NCBI GenBank assembly: GCA_023228645.1
Contig: JALOAT010000004.1
Coordinates: 78,706-142,705, forward strand
Origin: Gammaproteobacteria bacterium
Lineage (GTDB): Bacteria > Pseudomonadota > Gammaproteobacteria > Thiohalomonadales > Thiohalomonadaceae
Direction: 5' to 3'
DNA length: 64,000 nt
The number at the start of each line of letters is the position of its first letter. Position 1 is the first letter of the stretch. Position numbers and translations under genes: made by a program. Shown here piece by piece: positions 1-10,298 of the stretch. The notes under the pieces are model-generated. The model ran no database searches. It was given only the letters and a program-made list of their open reading frames with translations, and was not told where the DNA came from.

Positions 1-1024
1 CGACCATCTGCACCACCATATTGGGAAACAGCGTGGCCTCCATCATGGACGACGTGAGCGATTGCCCTGTCGCCACTTGATCGCGCATGCGATACACGGC
101 CGTCGCATACACCACGTTGCCGACTGCGCCGGCCACCGAATCCATGGCTTCCACCAGCGGAACACCGGCAGCGAACATGGTCGAGAGGGTGCGCGCGAAA
201 CGCGCGATGGCCGCCTTGACCAGAATCGCGCCAATCACCGGGACTTTCAGCGACAGCCGGTCGAGGGCATCGGCGAAGGCCTGTGAGCGCCGCTTCAACT
301 GCACGAAACCCCAGCCAAGCACGCCCACGCCGCCGAAAATCGCCCACCACCATGCCTGGAAGACCTCCGACGCACTGACGACCAGTTTGGTGAGTGCGGG
401 CAGATCGGCGCCCATGCCCGAGAACATGGATTCGAACTGCGGGATGACGAAAATGAGCAGGATGGCGGTGATGATGAAGGAAACGATCACCACCGCGGTG
501 GGATAGAACATCGCCTTCTTGATCTTGCTCTTGATGGACTCGCTTTTTTCCTTGTAGGTGGCAATCTTGTCCAGCAGATTCTCGAGGATACCGGCCTGCT
601 CACCGGCATGGATCAGGTTGCAGGTGAGGTTATCGAAATAGAGCGGATGCTTGCGCATGGCATCGGCCATCGTGCCGCCGGCTTCCACGTCCGACTTGAC
701 GGTCAGGACGAGGTCGCGCATGGAGGGGTTTTCGTGGCCGCGGCCGATGATTTCGAAGGCCTGGACGATAGGCACACCGGAGGACATCATGGTGGCGAGC
801 TGGCGCGAGAAGATGGCGATGTCCTTGGCCGTGATCTTCTTTCCGCTCGCACGTGATTTGGCCTTCCTTGAGACCTTCAGCGGATTGATGCCCTGCCGGC
901 GCAGGTCCATCTTGACCATGGCCTCATTGGTGGCCTTGGCCTCGCCTTTGACACGCTGGCCTTTCTTGTCGGTCCCCTCCCAGGAGAAGACCTTCAGCTC
1001 CATCGCTGCTGCTTTCTCGGCCAT
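1..1024 (-). CDS. pilC: Type IV pilus inner-membrane platform protein PilC (C-terminus cut by window edge)
   Basis: This is a GspF/PilC-family polytopic inner-membrane protein, the platform on which the PilB ATPase drives pilus assembly. The 341 visible residues begin MAEKAAAMELKVFSWEG at an ATG one base past the pilB stop. They contain the first T2SF domain (SRQLATMMSSGVPIVQAFE, about residues 74-92), a transmembrane stretch near 173-198, and the start of the second T2SF repeat (ARFARTLSTMFAAGVPL). About 60 C-terminal residues lie outside the window. The gene follows pilB directly, as in pilBCD operons, so pilD probably lies just to the left (inference). It is a paralogue of gspF in this window, but its partner is a PilB-type ATPase, which favours a pilus role. 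Confidence 0.93.
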   Translation of the reverse strand, partial: MAEKAAAMELKVFSWEGTDKKGQRVKGEAKATNEAMVKMDLRRQGINPLKVSRKAKSRASGKKITAKDIAIFSRQLATMMSSGVPIVQAFEIIGRGHENPSMRDLVLTVKSDVEAGGTMADAMRKHPLYFDNLTCNLIHAGEQAGILENLLDKIATYKEKSESIKSKIKKAMFYPTAVVIVSFIITAILLIFVIPQFESMFSGMGADLPALTKLVVSASEVFQAWWWAIFGGVGVLGWGFVQLKRRSQAFADALDRLSLKVPVIGAILVKAAIARFARTLSTMFAAGVPLVEAMDSVAGAVGNVVYATAVYRMRDQVATGQSLTSSMMEATLFPNMVVQMV

Positions 1025-1026
1025 GG

Positions 1027-2751
1027 CTATTCCTTCGTGACGCGATTGATCTCTTCGAGGCTCGTGAAACCGTCCTTGACCTTCTTGAGGCCGGATTCAC
1101 GCAAATCAGGGATGCCCTCGCGCTTGGCCTGGTCGGCCAGGTCTATGGCATTGCCGCCTTTCATGATGATGCGCTGCATCTCTTCCGAAAGCGTCATTAC
1201 CTGATAGATACCGACGCGGCCCTTGTAACCACCGTTGCACTTGTCACAGCCTGGGCCGGCCTTGTAGATCTTCAGATCATTCAACTCCGATTCCTTGAAG
1301 CCTTCCTTGAGCAATGCCTCGCGCGGTACGTCTTCCGGAACCTTGCAGGCCGGACACAGTCGGCGCGCCAGGCGCTGGGCGATGATGAGCGCCACGGCGG
1401 AGGCGATGTTGTAGGGCGCGACACCGATGTTGACCAGGCGACCGATGGTCTGCGGGGCGTCGTTGGTATGCAGTGTGGACAGCACCAAGTGACCGGTCTG
1501 GGCCGCCTTGACGGCGATCTCGGCGGTTTCCAGGTCGCGGATCTCACCTACCATGATTACATCCGGGTCCTGGCGCAAAAAGGCCTTCAGCGCCGAGGCG
1601 AAGGTGAGGCCCACCTTGGGATTCACGTTGACCTGATTCACGCCGGGGAGGTTGATTTCCGCCGGGTCTTCCGCGGTGGAGATGTTGCGCTCGGGCGTAT
1701 TGAGGATGTTCAGGCCCGTGTACAGCGACACGGTCTTACCGCTACCGGTCGGGCCGGTGACCAGGATCATGCCGTGGGGCCTAGCCAGCGCCTCCATGTA
1801 GAGGGCCTTCTGCTCCGGCTCGTAACCCAGCACGTCGATGCCCAGCTTGGCGCTGGTGGGATCGAGGATACGCAGTACGATCTTTTCGCCGTACAACGTG
1901 GGGCAGGTGCTGACACGAAAGTCGATGGCCTTGTTCTTGGACAGGGTAAGCTTGATACGGCCGTCCTGGGGCACGCGCCGTTCCGAGATGTCGAGGCGCG
2001 ACATGACCTTCACGCGTGCGGCGATCTTCAACGCCAGTGCCACGGGCGGCGCCGCCACTTCGCGCAGGATGCCGTCCTGCCGGAAGCGCACGCGGTACAT
2101 TTTTTCATACGGTTCGAAATGGATATCGGACGCGCCTTTGTTGATGGCGTCCAGCAACACCTTGTTCACGAAGCGGACGACGGGGGTGTCATCCACTTCC
2201 GATTCGGCGGCATCGTTCCCGGGACCGGCGCCGTCCTCGTCCTCGGCGCTGATGTCCAGGTCTTCGAGATCCGAGTCCTGGAAGGCGCTCATGGCCGCAT
2301 CCTGGCTCTCGAGCGCCTTCTCGATGGTCCGGGCGAGCTTGTCCTCTTCCACCAGCACCGCTTCGGTGTTGGCGCCCACATGGAACTTTATCTCGTCCAG
2401 GGCGGCCAGATTGGTGGGATCGGAAACGGCCACGAACAGCCGGTTGCCACGCTTGTACAGCGGCAGGGCATGATGGGCGCGCATGAGCTTTTCATCGACC
2501 AGCTTGATGACCTCCTGGTCGACATCGAACGCGCCGATATCGAGCAGGGGGACGCCGAATTCCTGGGCGGCGGCATTGGCGATGGCGCGCGCTGCGCTCA
2601 GTTGGTTTTCGACCAGCCAGGTGACGAACGGAACCTTCTTCTTGCTGGAGAGTTCCTGTGCCTTTTCGGCATCCTGTTCAGACAGCAGACCGTCACGAAT
2701 CAGGCGTCGGGCGAGGCCGCTGAGCGGAACCTTTGTGGTTGGAGTGGCCAT
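1027..2751 (-). CDS. pilB: Type IV pilus assembly ATPase PilB
   Basis: Hexameric cytoplasmic ATPase that powers pilus extension. The chosen start gives 574 residues (MATPTTKVPLSGLARRL), the usual PilB length, and has AAGGAA just upstream; a longer in-frame start at 2889 adds a non-conserved leader. Visible are an N-terminal MshEN-like region, Walker A GPTGSGKT near residue 335, the Asp-box and Walker B region with [15 protein letters not shown] near 402, [11 protein letters not shown], and a four-cysteine zinc site (CPAC ... CDKC). The gene is divergent from the gsp operon and is followed by pilC after 2 bp. It differs from gspE in its longer N-terminus and its pairing with pilC. Confidence 0.95.
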   Translation of the reverse strand: MATPTTKVPLSGLARRLIRDGLLSEQDAEKAQELSSKKKVPFVTWLVENQLSAARAIANAAAQEFGVPLLDIGAFDVDQEVIKLVDEKLMRAHHALPLYKRGNRLFVAVSDPTNLAALDEIKFHVGANTEAVLVEEDKLARTIEKALESQDAAMSAFQDSDLEDLDISAEDEDGAGPGNDAAESEVDDTPVVRFVNKVLLDAINKGASDIHFEPYEKMYRVRFRQDGILREVAAPPVALALKIAARVKVMSRLDISERRVPQDGRIKLTLSKNKAIDFRVSTCPTLYGEKIVLRILDPTSAKLGIDVLGYEPEQKALYMEALARPHGMILVTGPTGSGKTVSLYTGLNILNTPERNISTAEDPAEINLPGVNQVNVNPKVGLTFASALKAFLRQDPDVIMVGEIRDLETAEIAVKAAQTGHLVLSTLHTNDAPQTIGRLVNIGVAPYNIASAVALIIAQRLARRLCPACKVPEDVPREALLKEGFKESELNDLKIYKAGPGCDKCNGGYKGRVGIYQVMTLSEEMQRIIMKGGNAIDLADQAKREGIPDLRESGLKKVKDGFTSLEEINRVTKE

Positions 2752-3089
2752 GAGTTCCTTGTTCTTCCGCAAGGCCTCTCTCGATAGCCTTGACCGATTT
2801 TTACTAACTGTCTGGCAAGCCTCGGGAAGTCTACGGACTTTCTGCGCCGCGGCGCAACGCTCGCCAGAGTCCAATGTGATGCGCGGCACGTATGCGCGCG
2901 GGCTGGCGCGCCTCGCGAGTCCGGCAGGGCGAAGGCTCCAGCGGCACTATCCGCATCAGGATGTGCGCCACAAGAACGATCACGCGCACGCCAGGATTTC
3001 GCGATTGAAGCAGCCGGTTTGCTTGGAGTAAGGTGGCCAGCCGCAATTGGGCCTATGCTGAACAGGGCCGACTAATAGGGAGTGAGGGT
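2752..3089. promoter_or_regulatory. Divergent intergenic region between pilB and gspC
   Basis: This 338-bp gap separates the divergent pil and gsp transcription units and must hold promoters for both. I find no convincing sigma-70 or sigma-54 pair by eye. The gspC-proximal end holds two possible GTG starts, each with an SD-like GGAG. Assignment as a promoter region rests on position only. Confidence 0.4.
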
Positions 3090-3956
3090 GTGCTTGCTGA
3101 GTGGTTCCGCAAGATCCCGGTAGAACACTGGGCGCACGGCGTCTCGGTGCTCCTGATGCTGGCCGTGGCCTGGAGCCTCGCCGAACTTACCTGGACGCTG
3201 CTGCCGGGCGCCGCCCCGGTAGTGGGCGACAGTGCGCCGACCCGGGTGCCGCGCCAGCCACGCGCGGCGGCGCCGCGGCTGGCGCCGGTCGCCGATCTCT
3301 CCTTGTTCGGCAGGCCTGACACCGCGGTGGCTGCCAGGGGGGTGGATGCCCCCGAGACCCGGCTCAACCTGACCCTGCGTGGCGTGCTTGCCACGGGTTC
3401 GCCGTTCGCCCGCGCCATCGTGGCCGCGGCCGGTGGCAACGAATTGAGCTACCGGGTGGGCGACCCCCTGCCGGGCGGGGCCACCCTCGATCAGGTGCTG
3501 GCTGATCGGGTGATTCTGCAACGGGCCGGGCGCCTTGAGGCGCTGTTTCTGCCGAAGGACGCCGAGTCGGGCGGCGGCAGTCTGTCCTCCTTCGAGCGTT
3601 CGAGTGGCGATATGTCTTCGGCCGGGCCGCCCGCCGACCTGGATGCGCAGGTCCGCGAGGTGCGCCAGCGCATCCTCGACGATCCCACCCAGGCCTTCTC
3701 CTTCGCCCGCGTGCAGCCGGTCATGGAAGGGGGTAAACTCAAGGGCTACAAGTTATCGCCCAACAAGGAAAAACAGCTGTTCCGCCAGGTCGGACTCCGG
3801 CCAGGGGACGTGGTCACCAGCGTGAACGGAATCCCCCTCGATGACCCGGCGACGGTCGGGCAGGTGCTGAATCAGCTGACGAACTCGAGCGAACTGACCC
3901 TTACCTTGGACCGCGGCGGTCGTCAGGAGACGGTTACCGTTTCTCTCGGCCAGTAG
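3090..3956 (+). CDS. gspC: Type II secretion system protein GspC
   Basis: Inner-membrane clamp protein of the type II secretion system; it links the inner-membrane platform to the secretin GspD. I chose the GTG at 3090 (MLAEWFRKIPVEHW) because GGAG lies 7 bases upstream and it gives a short cytoplasmic tail before one transmembrane helix (about residues 16-38). A GTG at 3033 with a closer GGAG is also possible and adds 19 residues. A proline-rich linker follows, then the homology region (LNLTLRGVLATG), then a C-terminal PDZ-like domain (FRQVGLRPGDVVTSVNG). It is the first gene of gspC-N. The PDZ domain separates it from PilP-like proteins. Confidence 0.9.
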   Translation: MLAEWFRKIPVEHWAHGVSVLLMLAVAWSLAELTWTLLPGAAPVVGDSAPTRVPRQPRAAAPRLAPVADLSLFGRPDTAVAARGVDAPETRLNLTLRGVLATGSPFARAIVAAAGGNELSYRVGDPLPGGATLDQVLADRVILQRAGRLEALFLPKDAESGGGSLSSFERSSGDMSSAGPPADLDAQVREVRQRILDDPTQAFSFARVQPVMEGGKLKGYKLSPNKEKQLFRQVGLRPGDVVTSVNGIPLDDPATVGQVLNQLTNSSELTLTLDRGGRQETVTVSLGQ

Positions 3957-3979
3957 AAACAAGAACAACAAGGAACAGG

Positions 3980-6118
3980 ATGTTTCAGCATCTCCCGCTC
4001 AACAGGCACCACCGCCCTGCGCCCTGGCGGCTCGGCATCGCCTTCTGCGCCGCCAGTGTGCTGTGCACCCCCGCGGTCGCCCAGAAAGCGCCCGACGAGC
4101 TTCCGCCGCCGCCCCGTCCAGGCAATGCGGCGCCGTCGCCCGCGCCGGGTGCGGGACAGGCGCCCGCCACCCCCTCCAAGCGCCTCCAGGCCGACGAACG
4201 TATCACCCTCAACCTGAAGGAGGCCGACCTGGCCGCGGTAATCAGTACGGTCTCGGAACTGACCGGCCGTAACTTCATCGTCGATCCGCGGGTGAAGGGG
4301 CGGGTCACGGTGGTATCCGCGCGCCCGCTCAGCGCCGACGAGGTGTATCAGGTGTTCCTGTCGGTGCTCAACGTGCACGGTTTCGCCGTGGTGCCCGGCA
4401 AGGCCGCTTCGAAGATCGTCCCCATCGTGAATGCCAAGCAGGATGCCATCCCGACGGCCACGTCCCGGAGCCCCGGCAAAGGCGACGAGTACGTGACGCG
4501 GGTCATCCAGGTGGACAACGTGGCGGTGCCGCAGCTGGTGCCCATCCTGCGCCCGCTGCTCTCCCAGCAGGCGCACCTGGCGGCCTATCCGCCCAGCAAC
4601 GTGCTCATCGCCTCCGGTGAGGCCGCGGTGGTGGAGCGCATCGTCAAGCTCATCGAGAGCATCGACATCACCGGCGATGCGGACATGGAGATCATCCCGC
4701 TGGCCCACGCCTCGGCGCCCGAGGTGGTGCGCATCCTCCAGTCGCTGCAACAGGCCGCCGAGAAGGACCAGCCGCCGGTGGGTCAGCCCACCATCGTCGC
4801 CGACGAGCGCACCAACAGCATCCTTATCAGCGGCGGGCCCACCCAGCGCCTGCGCCTGCGCGGCATCATCGCGCAGCTGGATACGCCGCTCGAAACGGGC
4901 GGCAACACCGAGGTCATCTACCTGCGTTATGCCAAGGCCGAGGAGCTGGCGAACGTGTTGACCGGCGTCAGCGGCGCGCTGGTGGCGAAGGACGGCAAGC
5001 CGGCGGCGGGCGCGGCGGCCGCCAGCGCCAACGGCGCGTTCATCCAGGCCGACGAGGCCACCAACGCGCTCGTCATCAGTGCCGCGCCGGATGTGATGCG
5101 CTCGCTCAAGGCGGTGATCCGGCGGCTCGACGTGCGCCGCGCCCAGGTGCTGGTGGAAGGCGTCATCGCGGAGATTTCGTCCACCCAGTCCAAGGAAATG
5201 GGCGTGCAATGGGCCTACTTCAATCCGGACGCCAGCGCCCCGGTGGGTTTCATCAACTTCGGCGCCGGCGCCGGCGTGAGCATCAGCAGCATCGCCGCGA
5301 GCATCGCCAGCGGCAACTTGCCGGCCGTGCCGGACGGCGCCCTGCTGGGCGCGGGCAACATCAAGCGGAACGGCGACGACACCACCGGCTACGCGGCCTT
5401 CGTGCGCGCCCTGGCGGGCGACGGCGACACCAACATCCTGTCCACGCCCTCGGTGGTCACCATGGACAACGAGGAGGCGGAGATCGTCGTCGGCCAGAAC
5501 GTGCCCTTCATCACCGGCTCCTATTCGAGTACCGGCGCCGGTACCACACCCACCAGCCCGTTCCAGACCATCCAGCGCCAGGACGTGGGCCTGACCCTGC
5601 GCGTGCGTCCGCAGATCAACGAAGGCAACGCCATCAAGCTGGAAGTGAACCAGGAGGTGTCCAGCCTGAGCACGGGTTCCACCAGTGCTGCGGACATCAT
5701 CACAAACAAGCGCTCGTTAAAGACCTCGGTGATGGTGGACGACGGCCAGGTCGTGGTATTGGGTGGCCTCATCGACGACGATTTGCAGGAAAGCGATCAG
5801 CGCGTCCCCATCCTGGGCGACATCCCGGTGCTCGGCTGGCTGTTCAGCCACAAGCGCACCACCAAGGTGAAGCGCAACCTGATGGTGTTCCTGCGGCCGG
5901 TGATCCTGCGTGACGAGACGCAGACCGCCTTGGTGTCCGGCGAAAAGTACAACTACATCCGCGCGCGCCAGCTGGAAGTGCGCGAGCGGGGCGTGGCCCT
6001 GATGAACGATAGCGTCTCGCCGGTGCTGCCGGAACTCAACGACATGCTGGTGCTGCCGCCACCGTTCCAGGACGATTTCGCGGGCGGCGCGGCCCAGGGG
6101 ACTGAAACCACGCAATGA
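3980..6118 (+). CDS. gspD: Type II secretion secretin GspD
   Basis: Outer-membrane secretin forming the exit channel. It has 712 residues with a signal peptide (cleavage probably after AVA, residue 34), then a proline-rich linker, N0 ([19 protein letters not shown]), N1-N3 repeats with [16 protein letters not shown], and the secretin domain in the last third ([14 protein letters not shown] and [14 protein letters not shown] near residue 615). The start has AAGGAACAGG upstream. The last bases overlap gspE as ATGA, so the two are translationally coupled. No separate pilotin gene is seen nearby. The C-terminal tail after the secretin core is short. Confidence 0.96.
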   Translation: MFQHLPLNRHHRPAPWRLGIAFCAASVLCTPAVAQKAPDELPPPPRPGNAAPSPAPGAGQAPATPSKRLQADERITLNLKEADLAAVISTVSELTGRNFIVDPRVKGRVTVVSARPLSADEVYQVFLSVLNVHGFAVVPGKAASKIVPIVNAKQDAIPTATSRSPGKGDEYVTRVIQVDNVAVPQLVPILRPLLSQQAHLAAYPPSNVLIASGEAAVVERIVKLIESIDITGDADMEIIPLAHASAPEVVRILQSLQQAAEKDQPPVGQPTIVADERTNSILISGGPTQRLRLRGIIAQLDTPLETGGNTEVIYLRYAKAEELANVLTGVSGALVAKDGKPAAGAAAASANGAFIQADEATNALVISAAPDVMRSLKAVIRRLDVRRAQVLVEGVIAEISSTQSKEMGVQWAYFNPDASAPVGFINFGAGAGVSISSIAASIASGNLPAVPDGALLGAGNIKRNGDDTTGYAAFVRALAGDGDTNILSTPSVVTMDNEEAEIVVGQNVPFITGSYSSTGAGTTPTSPFQTIQRQDVGLTLRVRPQINEGNAIKLEVNQEVSSLSTGSTSAADIITNKRSLKTSVMVDDGQVVVLGGLIDDDLQESDQRVPILGDIPVLGWLFSHKRTTKVKRNLMVFLRPVILRDETQTALVSGEKYNYIRARQLEVRERGVALMNDSVSPVLPELNDMLVLPPPFQDDFAGGAAQGTETTQ

Positions 6119-7644
6119 CCAACCTGTCCGAAATCTTCGATGCCGCGCCGACGCCGCCGGCGGACGCACAGACCGGCGGCGCCCCGCGCCTCGGGTTTCC
6201 GTTCGCCAAGCGTCACGGGGTGTTCATCGGAGAGACGGAGCAGGGCCCGCGGGTGTTCTATCGCCCCGGCGTGAGCCTGGAGGCCCTGGCCGAGGTACGA
6301 CGTCACCTGGGACGGGCCGCCCTGCTGGAGCAGGTGCCGGCGGAACGCTTCGACGCCCTGCTGCGCCAGAGCTACGAAAACACCTCCAGCGACGCCATGC
6401 AGATGATGGGCGACCTGGGCGACGACCTGGATCTGGCCCACATCGCCCAGTCCATCGCCGAGCCCGAGGACCTGCTCGAGAGCGAGGACGACGCCCCCAT
6501 CATCCGGCTCATCAACGCCCTGCTCACCGAGGCGGTGAAGGAGGGCGCGTCGGACATCCACATCGAACCCTTCGAAGACCGCCTGGTGGTGCGCTTCCGC
6601 GTGGACGGCGTGTTGCGCGAAGTTTTGCAGCCGCAGAAGGGGCTGGCGCCGCTGCTGGCCTCGCGCATCAAGGTCATGGCCAAGCTCGACATTGCCGAGA
6701 AGCGCCTGCCCCAGGACGGCCGCATTTCCCTGCGCGTGGCCGGGCGGGCGGTGGACGTACGCGTGTCCACCCTGCCGTCGGGCCACGGCGAGCGCGTGGT
6801 GCTGCGTCTGCTCGACAAGCAGGCGGGGCGCCTCGATCTGGTGCACCTGGGTATGGACCCGGTGACCCTCCAGCGCATGGAGCACCTCATCGGCCAGCCC
6901 CACGGCATCATCCTGGTGACCGGCCCCACCGGCTCGGGCAAAACCACCACGCTGTATGCGGTGCTGTCGCGCCTGAACGATCACAGCCGCAACATCATGA
7001 CCGTCGAAGATCCCATCGAGTACTTCCTCGACGGCGTCGGCCAGACCCAGGTGAACGCCAAGGTGGACATGAGCTTCGCGCGCGGCCTGCGCGCCATCCT
7101 GCGCCAGGACCCGGACGTGGTGATGGTGGGCGAGATCCGCGACCTGGAAACCGTGGAGATCGCCGTGCAGTCCAGTCTCACCGGCCACCTGGTGCTCTCC
7201 ACCCTGCACACCAACACCGCCATCGGCGCCATCACCCGCCTGCGCGACATGGGTGTGGAGCCGTTCCTGCTCTCGTCCAGCCTGCTCGGCGTGCTGGCCC
7301 AGCGCCTGGTGCGCATCCTGTGTGATCACTGCAAGCGCCCCTACACGGCCTCGGCCAGCGACTGCGCGCTGCTCGGCGTGCCCGCCGACGCGCCACCGAC
7401 CATTTACAACCCGGTGGGTTGCCCGCACTGCAAGAACCTGGGCTACCGCGGGCGCACCGGCATCTACGAGCTGTTCCCGCTGGACGACACCCTGCGCGGC
7501 ATGATCCACGACGGCGCCGGCGAGGCGGAGATGGAGGCCTATGTGCGCCCCATCGCGCCGGGCATCCGCAAGGACGGCATGCGCCGGGTGCTGGCCGGCC
7601 ACACTACCCTGGCCGAAGTGCTGCGCGTGACTCATGAAAGCTGA
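6115..7644 (+). CDS. gspE: Type II secretion ATPase GspE
   Basis: Cytoplasmic hexameric ATPase that energises pseudopilus growth and binds GspL. The 509 residues carry Walker [13 protein letters not shown] near 269-280, an Asp box ([20 protein letters not shown]), [16 protein letters not shown], the His box [11 protein letters not shown], and a tetracysteine zinc motif (CDHC ... CPHC, about 403-440) with YRGRTGIYE. The start overlaps gspD by 4 bp. The stop is followed by a 392-bp repeat-rich gap before gspF, which is unusual for this operon. Confidence 0.96.
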   Translation: MTNLSEIFDAAPTPPADAQTGGAPRLGFPFAKRHGVFIGETEQGPRVFYRPGVSLEALAEVRRHLGRAALLEQVPAERFDALLRQSYENTSSDAMQMMGDLGDDLDLAHIAQSIAEPEDLLESEDDAPIIRLINALLTEAVKEGASDIHIEPFEDRLVVRFRVDGVLREVLQPQKGLAPLLASRIKVMAKLDIAEKRLPQDGRISLRVAGRAVDVRVSTLPSGHGERVVLRLLDKQAGRLDLVHLGMDPVTLQRMEHLIGQPHGIILVTGPTGSGKTTTLYAVLSRLNDHSRNIMTVEDPIEYFLDGVGQTQVNAKVDMSFARGLRAILRQDPDVVMVGEIRDLETVEIAVQSSLTGHLVLSTLHTNTAIGAITRLRDMGVEPFLLSSSLLGVLAQRLVRILCDHCKRPYTASASDCALLGVPADAPPTIYNPVGCPHCKNLGYRGRTGIYELFPLDDTLRGMIHDGAGEAEMEAYVRPIAPGIRKDGMRRVLAGHTTLAEVLRVTHES

Positions 7645-8036
7645 GTCGAACATGAGACGTGAGGTGTTGGAGGTGAGAGGAGGCGCGTCAGAGGCGACGC
7701 CTCTCACCCCCTTCTCACTCCGGGGAGAGGGAACGTCAATCCCGGCCGCATGCCTCTTGCCCCCTCTCCCTCCGGGAGACGAGCGCATGGGTGCGCGAGG
7801 TACGACCCCATGGATGGGGGAGGTAGACCGCGCCGGGAGCAGGCGGTCGAGAGCAATGCATGGAGCAATTGCCGAGGGCTGGGGAGAGGGGATCAATTTG
7901 GATGCGGCTGTTGGTTCATTGATCTCCTCATCCTTGCCCTGGGCTGGGGAGAGGGAGGTGATATGAGGTCGCCCCGACTGAAGCACACCATGCCAGTGCG
8001 GACACCCACGTCACTTCTCACGCGGCACTTCTAGCC
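7645..8036. repeat. Repeat-rich spacer splitting gspE from gspF
   Basis: This 392-bp gap lies inside an otherwise tightly packed operon. It contains several copies, in both orientations, of a short module like CTCCGGGGAGAGGG / CCCTCTCCCTCCGGGAG (about 7717-7733, 7759-7780, 7881-7891 and 7941-7953), able to form alternative hairpins. Frames through it are repeat-derived and show no recognisable domain. A similar module recurs after clpB (about 31996-32040). I read it as an inserted REP-like element; effects on gspF expression are unknown. Confidence 0.6.
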
Positions 8037-9248
8037 ATGGGCGCCTTCGAATACAGTGCCCTGGACAGCCGGGGCCGCCAGAGCAAGGGCGTCATGGAGG
8101 GCGACAACGCCCGCCAGGTGCGCCAGCAACTGCGCGAGCAGGGGCTGACGCCGCTCGCCGTCGCGCCGGTTGTGGAACGCGAGGGACGGCGCGGCGGCAC
8201 GGGTTCGCGGCGCGGCATCAGCGCCACCGATCTCGCCCTGGTGACGCGCCAGCTCGCCACCCTGGTGCGTTCCGGGCTGCCGCTGGAGGAGTCCCTGCGC
8301 ACGGTGGCGCGGCAGACCGAAAAGGCGCGCATCAAGAGCATGATCCTGGCGGTGCGTTCGCGCGTGACGGAAGGCCACCCGCTGGCCTTCGGCCTGGCCG
8401 AATTTCCGCGCGCCTTCCCCGAGCTGTATCGCGCCACCGTGGCCGCCGGTGAGCAGTCCGGCCATCTCGACGCGGTGCTCGAACGTCTCGCCGACTACAC
8501 GGAAAGCCGCCAGCAGCTGCGCCAGAAGATCCAGCTGGCGCTGTTCTATCCCGCCATGCTCACGCTCATGGCGCTGGTGGTGACGGTCGGCCTGCTCACC
8601 TACGTGGTGCCCGAGGTGGTGCGCGTGTTCGAAGGCATCGGCCAGCAACTGCCGCTGCTCACGCGCCTGCTCATCGGTCTGAGCGACTTCCTGCGCGAGC
8701 ACGGCATCTGGCTGTTGCTCGGCACGGTGCTCGGCGTGATGGCCTTCCGACGCGCCTTGCGCGTGCCGGCGCAGCGCTGGCGCTTCCACGTGCTGCTCCA
8801 TCACCTGCCGCTCATCGCGCGGCTCATGCGCGGCCTCAACACCGCCCGTTTCGCACGCACCCTCAGCATCCTGGCGGCCAGCGGCGTGCCGGTGCTGGAG
8901 GCGCTGCGCATCGCCGCGCAGGTACTCTCCAGCCTGCCCATGCGCGCCTCGGTGGAGGAGGCCGCCGCACGGGTGCGCGAGGGCAGCAGCCTGTTCACGG
9001 CCCTGGAGCGCGGCGGCTATTTTCCGCCCATGACCCTGCACCTCATCGCCTCGGGCGAATCGAGCGGCCGGCTGGAGGAGATGCTGGAGCGCGCCGCCGA
9101 GAACCAGGAACGGGAACTGGAGACCACCATCGCCGCCATCATGGGCCTGTTCGAGCCGCTGCTCATCCTCGCCATGGGCGGCATCGTGCTGGTGGTGGTG
9201 CTCGCCATCCTGCTGCCCATCTTCGACCTCAACCAGTTGGTGAAATGA
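8037..9248 (+). CDS. gspF: Type II secretion inner-membrane protein GspF
   Basis: Polytopic platform protein of the secretion system and paralogue of PilC. The 403 residues start MGAFEYSALDSRGRQSKG, with two T2SF domains: LVTRQLATLVRSGLPLEESL near residue 65 and ARFARTLSILAASGVPVLEAL near 270. Transmembrane helices lie near 170-195, 220-240 and 375-400. I see no good Shine-Dalgarno before the ATG, which sits just after the repeat-rich spacer. Expression may therefore depend on read-through or an unrecognised signal. Confidence 0.95.
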   Translation: MGAFEYSALDSRGRQSKGVMEGDNARQVRQQLREQGLTPLAVAPVVEREGRRGGTGSRRGISATDLALVTRQLATLVRSGLPLEESLRTVARQTEKARIKSMILAVRSRVTEGHPLAFGLAEFPRAFPELYRATVAAGEQSGHLDAVLERLADYTESRQQLRQKIQLALFYPAMLTLMALVVTVGLLTYVVPEVVRVFEGIGQQLPLLTRLLIGLSDFLREHGIWLLLGTVLGVMAFRRALRVPAQRWRFHVLLHHLPLIARLMRGLNTARFARTLSILAASGVPVLEALRIAAQVLSSLPMRASVEEAAARVREGSSLFTALERGGYFPPMTLHLIASGESSGRLEEMLERAAENQERELETTIAAIMGLFEPLLILAMGGIVLVVVLAILLPIFDLNQLVK

Positions 9249-9344
9249 GGCGGAAGCGGGACGTGGAACACTGGAAAACGCCGGGCACGGGGCATAATGA
9301 TCGGCCGGTCACACGCGCAAAAATTGCTAAACGGAAAGACGCAC

Positions 9345-9788
9345 ATGAGAAAACTGCATACGCGCCGCATGAGCCGCGGCTTCACGCTCATTGAAGTGAT
9401 GGTGGTGGTGGTCATCCTCGGCATTCTTGCCGCCATCGTGGTACCCAAGGTCATGGACCGCCCGGATACGGCCCGCATCACCAAGGCCAAGCAGGACATC
9501 CGCGCCATGGAAAGCGCCCTGAACCTGTATCGCCTGGACAACTACGTCTATCCGAGCACGGACCAGGGCCTGATGGCACTGGTGGAGCGGCCGGCGGGCA
9601 GCCCCGAGGCGCGCAACTGGAAGACCGGCGGCTACCTCGACCGCGTGCCCAAGGACCCCTGGGGCAACGAATACCAGTTCCTCAACCCGGGGGCCCACGG
9701 CGAGATCGACATCTTTTCCCTGGGCGCCGACGGCCGCCCGGGCGGCGAGGGCGTGGCCGCCGACATCGGCAGCTGGAACCTCGACTGA
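9345..9788 (+). CDS. gspG: Major pseudopilin GspG
   Basis: Major subunit of the type II secretion pseudopilus. The ATG at 9345 has GGAAAG upstream and gives 147 residues with a 12-residue class III leader ending in Gly and followed by FTLIEVMVVVVILGI; Glu is at +5 of the mature protein. The C-terminal part has the GspG signature (KAKQDIRAMESALNLYRLDN, YPSTDQGLMALV, DPWGNEYQFLNPG). Cleavage and N-methylation need a prepilin peptidase that is absent from this operon, so PilD is the likely enzyme. Confidence 0.96.
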   Translation: MRKLHTRRMSRGFTLIEVMVVVVILGILAAIVVPKVMDRPDTARITKAKQDIRAMESALNLYRLDNYVYPSTDQGLMALVERPAGSPEARNWKTGGYLDRVPKDPWGNEYQFLNPGAHGEIDIFSLGADGRPGGEGVAADIGSWNLD

Positions 9789-9794
9789 CGTCCC

Positions 9795-10298
9795 ATGCGG
9801 GCCGTGCGCCACGCCGGCTTCACCCTCATCGAGCTACTGGTGGTGCTGGTGCTCATCGGCATCATCGTGAGTTTCGCCGCCTTGTCCGTGGGTGGCAGCG
9901 GCGAGCGCGAAGTGGAACAGGAGGCGCGCCGCCTGGCCGCGCTTGTGAAACTGGCGAGTGACGAGGCGGTGCTCAAGTCGTTGGAGATGGCCGTGCTGTT
10001 CGCCCCGGACGGTTACCAGTTCATGGTGCGGCGCGATGACCATACCTGGGCCGTCCTCGCCGACGAAGTGTTCCGGCGGCGCGCCCTGCCGGCGGGGTTT
10101 TCCCTCGAACTGGCCGTGGACGGTCTGCCCGTGGACCTGGGCAAACCCAAGGAGCCGCCGGAGCCGCAGGTGTTCCTGCTTTCCGACGGCGAACGCACTG
10201 CCTTCGAGGTGGAGCTGGGCGTGATGGAAGGACCGCGCTACCGGGTCACCGGGCCGATGCTCGGTGACCTGCAGCTGAGTGTCGCGGAGGCGCCATGA
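9795..10298 (+). CDS. gspH: Minor pseudopilin GspH
   Basis: Minor pseudopilin of 167 residues. Its eight-residue leader ends at Gly before FTLIELLVVLVLIGIIVS, with Glu at +5. It is followed by a GspH-type region (EQEARRLAALVKLASDEAVL) and a beta-rich C-terminal domain. It lies 6 bp after gspG and overlaps gspI by 4 bp. Assignment rests on leader type, size and position between gspG and gspI. Confidence 0.9.
   Translation: MRAVRHAGFTLIELLVVLVLIGIIVSFAALSVGGSGEREVEQEARRLAALVKLASDEAVLKSLEMAVLFAPDGYQFMVRRDDHTWAVLADEVFRRRALPAGFSLELAVDGLPVDLGKPKEPPEPQVFLLSDGERTAFEVELGVMEGPRYRVTGPMLGDLQLSVAEAP

Noticed and set aside
1468..2787. 439-codon plus-strand frame opposite pilB
   Set aside because: It is a mirror frame of the well-supported pilB gene; its His/Gly/Arg-rich translation has no domain. 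High GC at third positions keeps such frames open.
7634..7966. 110-codon frame between gspE and gspF
   Set aside because: It is built from repeat modules, overlaps the gspE stop and has no homology that I recognise.
5953..7986. 677-codon minus-strand frame across gspE
   Set aside because: It runs antisense to gspD/gspE, is rich in His, Gln and Arg, and matches no family.
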